Part shown: positions 54,101-63,600 of the stretch, piece after piece
How positions within the stretch are numbered: position 1 is the first letter of the stretch
Layout of the letters: every line of letters begins with the position of its first letter
NCBI RefSeq assembly: GCF_003206715.1
Contig: NZ_PZJU01000049.1
Location: 62,001-126,000 of the forward strand
Direction of reading: 5' to 3'
DNA length: 64,000 nt
From: Salinicola peritrichatus
GTDB taxonomy: Bacteria; Pseudomonadota; Gammaproteobacteria; Pseudomonadales; Halomonadaceae
Notes under the pieces: generated by a model
What the model was told of the DNA's origin: nothing
What the model saw: only the letters and a program-made list of their open reading frames with translations
Database searches by the model: none
Position numbers and translations under genes: made by a program

Positions 54101-56170
54101 TTAGAACCCGCCGCTCTCTAAAGCCCACAGGATAAAGGCGTCCTGCCGGGCGCCATCCCGCCACGCCTTGAATCTCCCCGACGCACCGCCATGCCCGGCG
54201 GCCATGTCGGTGCGCAGCAGCACCGGCCCGCGAGCGCTGCCCAGCTCGGTCATTCGCGCATAGAGCTTGGCCGGTTCCCAGTAGGGCACGCGGGAATCGT
54301 GCCAGCTGCCCTGGAGCAGGACGCTGGGATAGGGCTGATTGGTGAGATTGTCGAGCGGCGAGTAGTCGCGGATGCGCCGCCGCGCCGCCGGTTCGTTCGG
54401 GTTGCCCCACTCGCCATATTCCGCCGTGGTGAGCGGCAGGTCCGGGTTTTCCATCGTGCGCAGGACATCGACGAAGGGGACGTCGAGTACCGCCGCGCAG
54501 AACGCTTGCGGTTCGAGATTGAGACTTGCGCCGACCAACAGGCCGCCGGCGCTGGCGCCATAGGCGGCGATACGCGCCGGATCCGACAGGCCTTCCTCGA
54601 CCAGCGCATGGCGCGCGGCGAGGAAGTCGCGGAAGCTGTTCTGCTTGTGTTCGAGCTTGCCGGCCAGATACCACGGTTCACCGCGGTCGCCGCCGCCGCG
54701 AACGTGGGCCACGGCGAAGGCGATGCCGCGGGAAAGCAGCTCCAGGCGGGCAATCGAAAACCACGGATCGAGCACTTCACCGTAGGCGCCGTAGCCGTAG
54801 AGCAGCGTCGGCATCGGCGCCTGGCCGAGACGATCGGCGCGGGCGACGACCGAGACCGGAATGCGCTCGCCGTCGTGTCCTTGGGCCCACAGGCGCCGGC
54901 AGGTCAGGTCCTCGGGTTGCAAGTCGCCATGCAGCGGCTGCGCCTTGAGCAGCCGCTGCTCGCCGCTGTCCAGATCGTGCTCGACCCAACGTACCGGCAG
55001 CGTGAAGGATTCCTCCCGCAAACGCAGTTTGCGCGTGGCGAAATCCGGCGTATCGCCGAGCGCCACGCTGCACGGCGTCTCCGGCAGCGGCAGGCGGCGT
55101 CCCGCCGGCGTTCCGGTCGGGCCGACTTGCTGGTCCAACTCGAGGATGCGCAGATGAACCTGCGCCTCGTTGTGATCGCGTTCGCTGATGACCAGCCCCC
55201 AGGCGAAGGCATCGACTCCCTCCAGCGTGACGTCGTCGCGGTGGGCGATCAGCGGCGTCCATTCGTCGGGCCGTTCGACGGGGGCGCTGTCCAGGCGGAA
55301 ATGCGGCGCTTCGCGATTGTGCAACACGTAAAAGGTGTTGCTGCGATGTTCGAGCGCGTATTCGACACCGGGTTCGCGAGGGCGCACGCAGCGCGGCGGT
55401 GTCTCGGGGCTGGCGGCCGGGATCAGATGACACTCGGCGGTATCCTTGGAGGCCGTCTCCAGCACGATCCATTGGCGGGATCGGGTCTTGCCCAGGCCGA
55501 TCCAGAACTCGGCATCGGTCTCCTCGAAGACTTTGTTCTCCTCGAGAACTTCGCCGCAGCGGTCGTCTTCGGGTCGCAGGCGCCACACGCTGGCGGGCCT
55601 TTGGGTGGCGTCGTAGCGGGTGAACAACAGCGTGCGGTTGTCTTCCGCCCAGACCAGCTCGGGGCCGAGGCGTCGGCGCAGACGCCTCGGCTCGCCATCC
55701 GGCAGGCGCTTGAGATAGAGGTCGAAGTATTCGTTGCCGCTGACATCCTCGGTCCACGCCAGCCACCGTTCGTCAGGCGAGATCGCCAGGTCGCCGAGTT
55801 CCAGATAGTCGTGCGACCGTGAACGCGCCCCGAGGTCCAGCAACAGTTGCGGCGCCTCGCTACCCTCCAGTGCCTGGCGCCACCACAGCGGGTAATCGGC
55901 GTCGGCGGCGGTCTCGCTCCAGTAGCGGAAGCGTTCCAGTGCCGTCGGCAGCCCTGTGACCGCCAGCTCCCGGCGCGCCAGGTGTCCCTCGTAGAGCGCC
56001 GTTTCGAGCGGCGCAAGCGGCACGAAGAAGCGGTCGCTCTCGCGATTGGCCGCGCGCAGGAACGCTTTGACTTGCGGATCGTCGCGGGATTCCAGCCAAT
56101 GCCATTCAGGGTCGTCACGACGACGGAAATGGGTGACGGGGGAGACTTCGGTGGTCTGAGTCGAGGGCAT
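54101..56170 (-). CDS. Oligopeptidase B-like S9 serine peptidase
   Basis: 689-aa prolyl-oligopeptidase-family enzyme cleaving short peptides, probably after Arg/Lys as in oligopeptidase B. An N-terminal beta-propeller (about 70-410) covers the catalytic alpha/beta-hydrolase domain with Ser540 (YGASAGG), Asp625 (SWHDSRVPYWEP) and His660 (AAGHGGASG). No signal peptide, so it is cytoplasmic. ATG 56170 gives a length close to that of E. coli PtrB (about 686); starts further upstream add non-conserved sequence. The divergent membrane-protein gene lies 157 bases away. Confidence 0.9.
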   Translation of the reverse strand: MPSTQTTEVSPVTHFRRRDDPEWHWLESRDDPQVKAFLRAANRESDRFFVPLAPLETALYEGHLARRELAVTGLPTALERFRYWSETAADADYPLWWRQALEGSEAPQLLLDLGARSRSHDYLELGDLAISPDERWLAWTEDVSGNEYFDLYLKRLPDGEPRRLRRRLGPELVWAEDNRTLLFTRYDATQRPASVWRLRPEDDRCGEVLEENKVFEETDAEFWIGLGKTRSRQWIVLETASKDTAECHLIPAASPETPPRCVRPREPGVEYALEHRSNTFYVLHNREAPHFRLDSAPVERPDEWTPLIAHRDDVTLEGVDAFAWGLVISERDHNEAQVHLRILELDQQVGPTGTPAGRRLPLPETPCSVALGDTPDFATRKLRLREESFTLPVRWVEHDLDSGEQRLLKAQPLHGDLQPEDLTCRRLWAQGHDGERIPVSVVARADRLGQAPMPTLLYGYGAYGEVLDPWFSIARLELLSRGIAFAVAHVRGGGDRGEPWYLAGKLEHKQNSFRDFLAARHALVEEGLSDPARIAAYGASAGGLLVGASLNLEPQAFCAAVLDVPFVDVLRTMENPDLPLTTAEYGEWGNPNEPAARRRIRDYSPLDNLTNQPYPSVLLQGSWHDSRVPYWEPAKLYARMTELGSARGPVLLRTDMAAGHGGASGRFKAWRDGARQDAFILWALESGGF

Positions 56171-56327
56171 AATCGGAGCGTGTCGAGACGAACGGAAGAA
56201 GGCGGGCCGGAATCGATCGTGCATGGCGGAAACGTCGCCGTTTTCGCGCCTCTCTCGGCCGGGCGGCTGTGCTTTCGGGGTGTGGAGTGTACCATGTCCC
56301 AAATCGTATGAATCGAGAGCCTTTACC

Positions 56328-56822
56328 ATGCTGTTTTCCGATTCCTTGCCGCAACTTTGGCTGAGTTATGGTGTGTTGTCATTGGTGGTCCTGGTGACCG
56401 GTTATCTCGGCGTGCGTTTGCTGCCGCTGTTGCCGCGCCTGGTCCTGGTCGGTGTCGTGGCCGGCGGGCTATGGATGGTGGCGCCGTTTTCGCTGCCGTT
56501 GCTGCAGCCCGGGGAGACCTACTCGGGGCTGGCCCCGGCCATCGTGGTGATGGCGGTCGGCGTGCTGCAGCGAGATGGCGGACAGGTGGCGGGTGCATTT
56601 CCGCTGCTGCTGGTCGGCGCGGCCGTTGGGGCGGCCCTGGGCGTGCTGGCGTGGCGATTGCTGCGTCGCCGTCGGGATGACGGCGATGACGATCGTGGTG
56701 CGGGTAAGCGTGCCAGTACCCCGCCTGGTCGATCGGCACCACCGCGGCGGTCGTCCGCGCCCGCCAAGCGCGGTGATTCACGCCGCAAGCCGGGCGGGCG
56801 TCGTGAGCCGGTGGTCGGTTAA
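56328..56822 (+). CDS. Hypothetical membrane protein with basic tail
   Basis: 164 aa, family not recognised. It has four hydrophobic helices in the first 110 residues (LWLSYGVLSLVVLVTGYLGV, LLPRLVLVGVVAGGLWMVAP, LAPAIVVMAVGVLQ, FPLLLVGAAVGAALGVLAWR), then about 50 residues rich in Arg, Asp, Pro and Ser (RRRRDDGDDDRGAGKRAS), probably cytoplasmic and disordered. It is co-directional with the VWA gene 131 bases downstream. Confidence 0.75.
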   Translation: MLFSDSLPQLWLSYGVLSLVVLVTGYLGVRLLPLLPRLVLVGVVAGGLWMVAPFSLPLLQPGETYSGLAPAIVVMAVGVLQRDGGQVAGAFPLLLVGAAVGAALGVLAWRLLRRRRDDGDDDRGAGKRASTPPGRSAPPRRSSAPAKRGDSRRKPGGRREPVVG

Positions 56823-56865
56823 AAGACACTGTATGAATGCTTACGCGGTGTTTCCCTGGAGCCGG

Positions 56866-56927
56866 TTTACGATCTGCCGCGTGTCGGCCACGCGGCGTTG
56901 AAAGGTGGACGCGGCGTTGAAAGGTGG
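56866..56927 (+). repeat. Fragment of the palindromic element with a 19-bp tandem duplication
   Basis: TTTACGATCTGCCGCGTGTC matches the left arm of the 48467/53969 element, but the rest is lost. It leads into two exact 19-bp units ACGCGGCGTTGAAAGGTGG at 56890-56908 and 56909-56927, just before the VWA gene. Confidence 0.65.
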
Positions 56928-56953
56928 TATGTGTTTCGACAAGGAAGCGAGAA

Positions 56954-58750
56954 ATGCGTGCGTTGAGGTTATTGCTGGTCTTGGTTGGCTGTCTGATCCC
57001 GCCCCTGGCATTGGCCCAGTCGGCACCGGACGTACGTATCGTGGTCGATGTGTCCGGCAGTATGAAACAGAACGATCCCCAGAACCTGCGTGCCAGTGCC
57101 CTGGGTTTCGCCGCCACGCTGCTGCCGCCGAGCGCCCGGAGTTCGATCTGGACTTTCGGCACGACGGTGGCCAACCCGCTGCCGAGCGGCGGGGTCGATG
57201 ACCAATGGCGCGAACGTGCCGGCGGACTGGCCTCCCAGCTTACCGACTACCAGCAGTTCACCGATATCGAACGCGCGCTGCGTCAGGCGGCCGGTGCGGG
57301 GCCGGACAGCCCCGATCGCCATCTTATCCTGCTGACCGACGGCATGGTCGACCTGCCGGCGTCGGGGGCGGAGAAATCCCGTCTCGACACGGCGTCGCGC
57401 CAGCGCATCATCGAGGAACTGGCACCGGACCTGGCATCGCGCAACGTGGTCGTGCATCCCATCGCGCTCTCCGACAACGTCGATCTGCCGCTGCTCGAGC
57501 AGGTGGCACAGACGACCGGCGGGCTGGCGGCCATTGCCAATACGCCGGAAGAGTTGTTGCGCGCCTTTCTCGATGTGCTCGACCGCATTCTTCCCGGCGA
57601 CCAGATTCCCATCGACGACCAGCAGCGCTTCACCATCGATGACGATATCGACGAATTCAATGCGCTGCTGTTCCATGCCTCCGGTAGCGACTCTCCCGTC
57701 CTGGTCGGCCCGCAGGGTCAACGCTATTCGCACGACGATCATCCCGGTTCGGTGGAGTGGCTGGGCAACGATCGTTACGACTTGATCACCGTGCCCAACC
57801 CAATGCCCGGCGAGTGGCGTATCGAGGGGGAGGTCGGCAGCGACAGCCGGATCGGGATTCATGCCGATATCGTGCTACGCAGTCAATCGTTGCCGGCCAC
57901 GCTCTACCGGGGCTTCAGCACGCCGCTGGACGTCTGGCTGGAGGAGGATGGACAGACGCTGGCCGCCGACGAACTGCCGGCGGGTTTGAGCGTGCGCGCC
58001 GAATTGCGCGATATGGACGGTGGCATCCTGGCGCAGACGACGCTGGCGCCGAAGCAAGCACATTTTCGCGGCGAGTTGCCGGGCGCCGACCAACTCGGTA
58101 ACGCGCGCCTGGCGATCATTGCTCGCAGCGACCGTTTGATTCGCCAGCAGGTCCAGACCGTCAACGTGGTGGCGGCGATGAGCGCCGAGCTCAGCCAGGA
58201 CGGTACCCGGATCGTGGTCCGCGCCAATCATCCCGACCTCAACGCCGACAACACTCGGCTTAGCGCGAGCCTGACCGGCAATCCGCTCGATGTGCGCCAG
58301 AGCGGCGAACGTGAGTGGACGATCGAAGTACCGCAGACCGATCCCAACGAATCCCTGCCGGTCGAGATCACCGCCGAGGCGCAGATCGACGGCCGCACGC
58401 TGCATTTCGACCTGCCCATTGTGCGGCTCAATCCCGACGCTGCCGTCGACCTGAGTGGAGCGGATCTCGAACGTGGCGTCGCCAGCCAGTCCCGAGAACG
58501 GGACGACAGCGCCAGCAACGACGACAGCGAAGCCTTCAGCGACGGCCTTACTCCCTCGCAGATGGCCGATGTTGCGGTCGACAAGGCGCACCAGGGTTGG
58601 CAATTCGCGCGTCCTTACGTCGAGTCCTACGCGCAGCGCCCGGTGACCTGGCTGGTGATCGCGGCGATCCTGCTGCTCTGGTTGCTGCTGCGCTGGCGGC
58701 GCGCGGCCAGGCGGCGTCGACTGGCGCGGCGCTCGGAGCCGTCGCTGTAA
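56954..58750 (+). CDS. Membrane-anchored VWA-domain protein
   Basis: 598 aa. The signal peptide (LRLLLVLVGCLIPPLALA) is followed by a von Willebrand factor A domain (about 28-215) with MIDAS start DVSGSM and LILLTDGMVD, then beta-rich repeats (about 240-510). An acidic linker (SQSRERDDSASNDDSEAFSD) leads to one C-terminal helix (VTWLVIAAILLLWLLLRW) and a basic cytoplasmic tail. The bulk would face the periplasm. Metal-dependent binding is expected from the domain; partner unknown. AAGGAAG precedes ATG 56954. No MoxR-type ATPase is nearby. Confidence 0.85.
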   Translation: MRALRLLLVLVGCLIPPLALAQSAPDVRIVVDVSGSMKQNDPQNLRASALGFAATLLPPSARSSIWTFGTTVANPLPSGGVDDQWRERAGGLASQLTDYQQFTDIERALRQAAGAGPDSPDRHLILLTDGMVDLPASGAEKSRLDTASRQRIIEELAPDLASRNVVVHPIALSDNVDLPLLEQVAQTTGGLAAIANTPEELLRAFLDVLDRILPGDQIPIDDQQRFTIDDDIDEFNALLFHASGSDSPVLVGPQGQRYSHDDHPGSVEWLGNDRYDLITVPNPMPGEWRIEGEVGSDSRIGIHADIVLRSQSLPATLYRGFSTPLDVWLEEDGQTLAADELPAGLSVRAELRDMDGGILAQTTLAPKQAHFRGELPGADQLGNARLAIIARSDRLIRQQVQTVNVVAAMSAELSQDGTRIVVRANHPDLNADNTRLSASLTGNPLDVRQSGEREWTIEVPQTDPNESLPVEITAEAQIDGRTLHFDLPIVRLNPDAAVDLSGADLERGVASQSRERDDSASNDDSEAFSDGLTPSQMADVAVDKAHQGWQFARPYVESYAQRPVTWLVIAAILLLWLLLRWRRAARRRRLARRSEPSL

Positions 58751-58896
58751 CAGAACCCTCGATAGGCTCCGTCGGAGAAGTCGGCGGACGCAGCCGGTGT
58801 GCGGGCGGCGCCTGGCCCTACAACCTTGGTGGCAGCGCCGACGCCGGACGATCCTGCTATAAGGGAACACAACCCAAGCCGAATCAAGGAGTTCCC

Positions 58897-60576
58897 ATGA
58901 GCGATAGCGCCACCGCAGGCGTCGAATCGGGGCCGCCGCTGGAGGGGATGGATGCGTTCGAGTCGGTCGACGACATCATCACCGAAGCGTGCCGCCGGTT
59001 CGCCGACAAGCCGGCCTTCAGCTGCATGGGACAGAGCTTGAGCTACCGCGAGATCGACCGGCTATCCGATCGCTTCGCGGCCTGGCTGCAGCACGAGACG
59101 GATCTCGAGCCCGGCGACCGGATCGCCGTTCAGTTACCCAATGTACTGCAGTTTCCCGTCGCGGTTTTCGGGGCGCTGCGCGCGGGCCTGGTCGTAGTCA
59201 ACACCAACCCGCTCTATACCGAGCGCGAGATGAGCCACCAGTTTCATGACTCGGGGGCCAAGGCAATCGTGATATTGGCCAACATGGCCTACAAGCTGGA
59301 GAAGATCCTCGACCAGACCGAGATTCGCCACGTCTACGTCACCGAGATGGGCGATCTGCACGGCTGGCCGAAGCGGCCGCTGATCAACCTTGCGGTACGC
59401 CACGTCAAGAAAATGGTGCCGGCCTACTCGCTGCCCGGGGCGATCGGCTTTCGGCATACCCTGTCGGCCGGCAGCCGGCATCGGAGCGAGGTGGCCGCGG
59501 GGCGGGGCGACGAGACCGCGGTGCTGCAGTACACGGGTGGCACCACCGGCGTGGCCAAGGGGGCGATGCTGACCCACCGCAATCTGATCGCCAACATGCT
59601 GCAGACCCGGCAACTGCTCGGCACTACCCTCGATGAAGGCGCCGAGACGATCATTGCGCCGTTGCCGTGCTATCACATCTACACCTTCACCGTGAATTGC
59701 CTGTTCGCGATGATCACCGGCCAGCACAACGTGCTGATTCCCAACCCACGGGACCTCGCCGGTTTCGTCAAGGTGCTGGCCAAGACGCCCTTTAGCGTCT
59801 TCGTGGGGCTCAATACGTTATTCAACGCCCTGTGTCAGCGCGATGACTTCAAGGCGCTCGATTTTTCCCGACTCAAGCTGACGATATCCGGCGGCATGGC
59901 ATTGACCCAGGTCGTGGCCACACGCTGGCGGGAGACGACCGGTTGCGGCATCGTCGAGGGCTACGGGTTGACCGAGACCTCGCCCATCGCACTGGTCAAT
60001 CCGCCCGACGCGCCGAGAATCGGCACCATTGGCCAGCCGGTGCCCGGCACCTCGGTTCGGGTGATCGATGACGAGGGACGCCCGCTGCCCCGTGGCCAGA
60101 GTGGTGAACTTTGCATCAAGGGACCGCAGGTGATGAAAGGGTACTGGAATCGTCCCGAGGACACCTCCAATACGCTGGACGACGACGGTTGGCTGCGTAC
60201 CGGCGACATGGCCGTCGTGCAGGACGATGGTTATGTGAGGATCGTCGATCGCAAGAAGGACATGATTCTGGTCTCCGGTTTCAACGTCTATCCCAACGAA
60301 ATCGAGGAGGTGGTCGCCGGCCACCCCGATGTGGTCGAGGCCGCCGCCGTGGGCGTGCCGGACGAAGAGGCCGGCGAGGCGATCAAGCTGTTCGTGGTCG
60401 CACACCGCGATGGGCTCGATGCCCAGGCGCTGCGCCAGTGGTGCAAGAAGGAACTCACCGGCTACAAGGTGCCCAAGTTCGTCGAATTCCGCGACGAATT
60501 GCCGAAGAGCAACGTGGGCAAGGTGTTGCGGCGGGAGTTGCGCGACGAGAGCAAGGCCTCCAAGCCCCAGGCGTGA
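58897..60576 (+). CDS. fadD: Long-chain acyl-CoA ligase (FadD-like)
   Basis: 559-aa adenylate-forming enzyme that activates fatty acids to acyl-CoA. The P-loop YTGGTTGVAKGAMLTHRN, the GYGLTETSP motif, the ATP-binding DGWLRTGDMA and the fatty-acyl signature around DRKKDMILVSGFNVYPNEIE are all present, plus C-terminal Lys in PKSNVGKVLRREL. AAGGAG lies five bases before ATG 58897. Length is close to that of E. coli FadD (561). Which of several FadD paralogues it represents cannot be told. Confidence 0.93.
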   Translation: MSDSATAGVESGPPLEGMDAFESVDDIITEACRRFADKPAFSCMGQSLSYREIDRLSDRFAAWLQHETDLEPGDRIAVQLPNVLQFPVAVFGALRAGLVVVNTNPLYTEREMSHQFHDSGAKAIVILANMAYKLEKILDQTEIRHVYVTEMGDLHGWPKRPLINLAVRHVKKMVPAYSLPGAIGFRHTLSAGSRHRSEVAAGRGDETAVLQYTGGTTGVAKGAMLTHRNLIANMLQTRQLLGTTLDEGAETIIAPLPCYHIYTFTVNCLFAMITGQHNVLIPNPRDLAGFVKVLAKTPFSVFVGLNTLFNALCQRDDFKALDFSRLKLTISGGMALTQVVATRWRETTGCGIVEGYGLTETSPIALVNPPDAPRIGTIGQPVPGTSVRVIDDEGRPLPRGQSGELCIKGPQVMKGYWNRPEDTSNTLDDDGWLRTGDMAVVQDDGYVRIVDRKKDMILVSGFNVYPNEIEEVVAGHPDVVEAAAVGVPDEEAGEAIKLFVVAHRDGLDAQALRQWCKKELTGYKVPKFVEFRDELPKSNVGKVLRRELRDESKASKPQA

Positions 60577-60609
60577 GTTGAGGCGCCGACGGCGTTACAA
60601 TGACGGGTT

Positions 60610-60630
60610 CGCCACCGCCGTTCGGTGGCG
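60610..60630 (+). terminator. Hairpin between fadD and hrpA
   Basis: CGCCACCG-CCGTT-CGGTGGCG, perfect 8-bp stem, 33 bases past the fadD stop and 30 bases before the chosen hrpA start. The following sequence has few T residues. Confidence 0.45.
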
Positions 60631-60659
60631 TCCGTTATCCTGCCGATATCGAGGATCTC

Positions 60660-63600
60660 TTGAGCGCCACTGCTTCTCAATCCCTGCAAGCCCTGAACGA
60701 TCTGCAGCGCCGTCTCGATGCCTGCCTGCTGCGCGATGCCTTCGAGCAGCGCAAGCGCCTGGCGCGTCTGGCCAGGCGGGCACAGGAGGGCAAGCCGATC
60801 GATCGCTCGCTGCGCGAGATCGAGGCGCGTCTTGCGGCCTCGAGCGAGATCGTCGAGCGCCGGCGACGCCAGCCGGTGACGCTGGAGTATCCCGAATCGC
60901 TGCCGGTGGCCGCCAAGCGCGAGAGCATTCTCGAAGCGCTGCGCGAACATCCGGTGGTCATCGTCGCCGGCGAGACCGGCTCGGGCAAGACCACACAACT
61001 GCCCAAGCTCTGCCTGGAGCTGGGCCTGGGTCGCCGTGGCATGATCGGCCATACCCAACCGCGGCGGCTGGCGGCGCGTTCGGTGGCGTCGCGTGTGGCG
61101 GAAGAGCTGCGGGTGCCGCTCGGCGAGCAGGTCGGCTATCAGGTGCGCTTCACCGACCAGAGCAGCGACGATACCCTGGTCAAGCTGATAACCGACGGCA
61201 TTCTGCTGGCGGAGACCCAGCACGATCCCGATCTGCTGCGCTACGAGGCGATCATCATCGACGAGGCGCATGAGCGCAGCCTTAACATCGACTTCCTGCT
61301 CGGCTATCTCAAGCGGCTGACGGCGCGGCGCCCCGACCTCAAGGTGATCATCACCTCGGCGACCATCGACGTCGAGCGCCTCTCGCGACACTTTTCCATC
61401 GAACGGGCTGGCGAGACATGGCCGGCACCGGTGGTCGAGGTTTCCGGGCGCGCCTACCCGGTGGAGGTGCACTATCGGCCGCTGGTGCGTGAGACGCGGG
61501 AAGAGGACGATCTGACGCTACAGGAAGGCATTCTGGCCGCCGTCGACGAGATCGAGCGAATCGAGCGCGAGAAGCGCTGGTACAGCGGGCCGCGCGACAT
61601 CCTGATCTTTCTGCCCGGCGAGCGTGAAATCCGCGAGACCGCCGATACCCTGCGCCGGGCCGAGCTCAAGAGCACCGAGATTCTGCCGCTTTACGCGCGG
61701 CTCTCCAATGCCGAGCAGAACCGGGTATTCCAGTCCCACGCCGGGCGCCGCATCGTGCTGGCGACCAACGTCGCCGAGACTTCGCTGACGGTGCCGGGCA
61801 TTCGCTACGTGATCGACCCCGGACTGGTGCGCATGAGCCGCTACAGCTTTCGCGCCAAGGTGCAGCGGCTGCCGATCGAGCCGGTCAGCCAGGCCAGCGC
61901 CGACCAGCGTAAGGGACGCTGCGGGCGTGTCGCCGAGGGTGTCTGCATCCGCCTCTACAGCGAGGAGGACTTCCTTTCCCGACCCGAATTCACCGAACCG
62001 GAGATCCAGCGCACCAATCTGGCCTCGGTGATTTTGTCGATGCTGTCGCTGAAACTCGGCGATGTGCTGGAATTTCCCTTCGTCGATACGCCGGATGCGC
62101 GCTTCGTCAGGGATGGCTACCGGCTGTTGTTCGAACTCGGCGCGGTCGACGCCGGCGAACATTTGACCCAACTGGGCCGCCGGCTGGCGCGGCTGCCGAT
62201 CGATCCGCGCCTGGCGCGCATGGTGCTGGCGGGGGAGCAGTTCGGCTGCCTGCGCGAGACGCTGATCGTGGTCAGCGCGCTGGCGATCCAGGACCCTCGC
62301 GAGCGTCCGGCGGAGAAGCGCCAGGCCGCCGACCAGCGCCACAAGCAGTGGGACGACCCGAATTCCGACTTCGTCGCCTGGCTCAACCTGTGGCAGGGCT
62401 TCGAGGCCGCTCGCGAAGAGCTCTCCGGCAACCAGTTGCGGCGCTGGTGCCGCGACCAATATCTCAGCTATCTGCGCCTGCGCGAATGGCACGACACCTA
62501 TCGCCAGCTGCGCCAACTGACCCGCGAGATGAAGCTCGAACTCTCCAGCGCCATGCGCCCGGCCGAGGGCGAGGACGAGCCGCCGCGGGTCGATGCGCAG
62601 CGCCTGCACCAGGCGCTGCTGGCCGGGCTGCTTTCGAACCTGGGCCAGTTGCAGGAGAGCCGCGAGTTCCTCGGTGCGCGCAATCGCCGTTTTCTCATCC
62701 ATCCGTCGTCCGGGCTGTCCCGCAAGCCGCCCAAGTGGGTGATGGCGGGCGAGCTGGTGGAGACCAGCCGGCTGTATGCCCGCGACGTGGCACGGATCAA
62801 GCCGGAGTGGATCGAACCGCAGGCGGCGCACCTGATCAAACGTGCCTACAGCGATCCGCATTGGGAGCGCAAGCGGGCCCAGGTCGTGGCGCTGGAGCAG
62901 GTCACGCTGTTCGGGCTGCCGATCGTCAGCGGGCGCCGGGTCGATTACGCCAAGGTCGCGCCAACGGAGGCGCGCGAGCTGTTCATTCGGCGTGCGCTGG
63001 TGGAGGGCGATTACCAGACCCGGGCGCCGTTCTTCGAGCACAACCGGGCGATGATGGCCGAGGTCGAGGATCTGGAGGACCGGGCGCGCAAGCGCGACAT
63101 CCTGGTCGACGAGGAGACGCTGTTCGCGTTCTACGACGAGCGCATCCCCGCGGACGTCGCCGGCGGACGCAGCTTCGAGAACTGGCGCAAGCAGGCCGAG
63201 CGCGAGACGCCGGATATCCTCAAGCTCGACAAGGCGGCGCTGATGGCGCGGGAGGCCGACGAGGTCAGCGTCGAGCAGTACCCGGACGAGCTGGTGTACA
63301 ACGGGGTGCGCTATCCCTTGAGCTACCATTTCGCCCCCGGGGCGAGCGACGATGGCGTGACCCTGACCGTGCCGGCGGTGATGCTGGCGCAACTGCCGGA
63401 AGGGCGCCTGTCGTGGCTGGTGCCGGGGTTGTTGCGCGAGAAGTGCATCGCGCTGCTCAAGGCGCTGCCCAAGCCGCTGCGCCGCCAGGTGGTGCCGATT
63501 CCCGACTGGGTGGACGCCGCGCTGGCGACGTTGACCCCGGACGAGCGCCCGGTCGAGGAGGCGCTGGGCGAGTTCCTGCGCGTCAAGACCGGCATCCGCC

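Noticed and set aside
60600-60659. ATG 60600 as the hrpA start
   Set aside because: It would translate through the hairpin at 60610-60630 and has no ribosome site; TTG 60660 has GAGGAT upstream.
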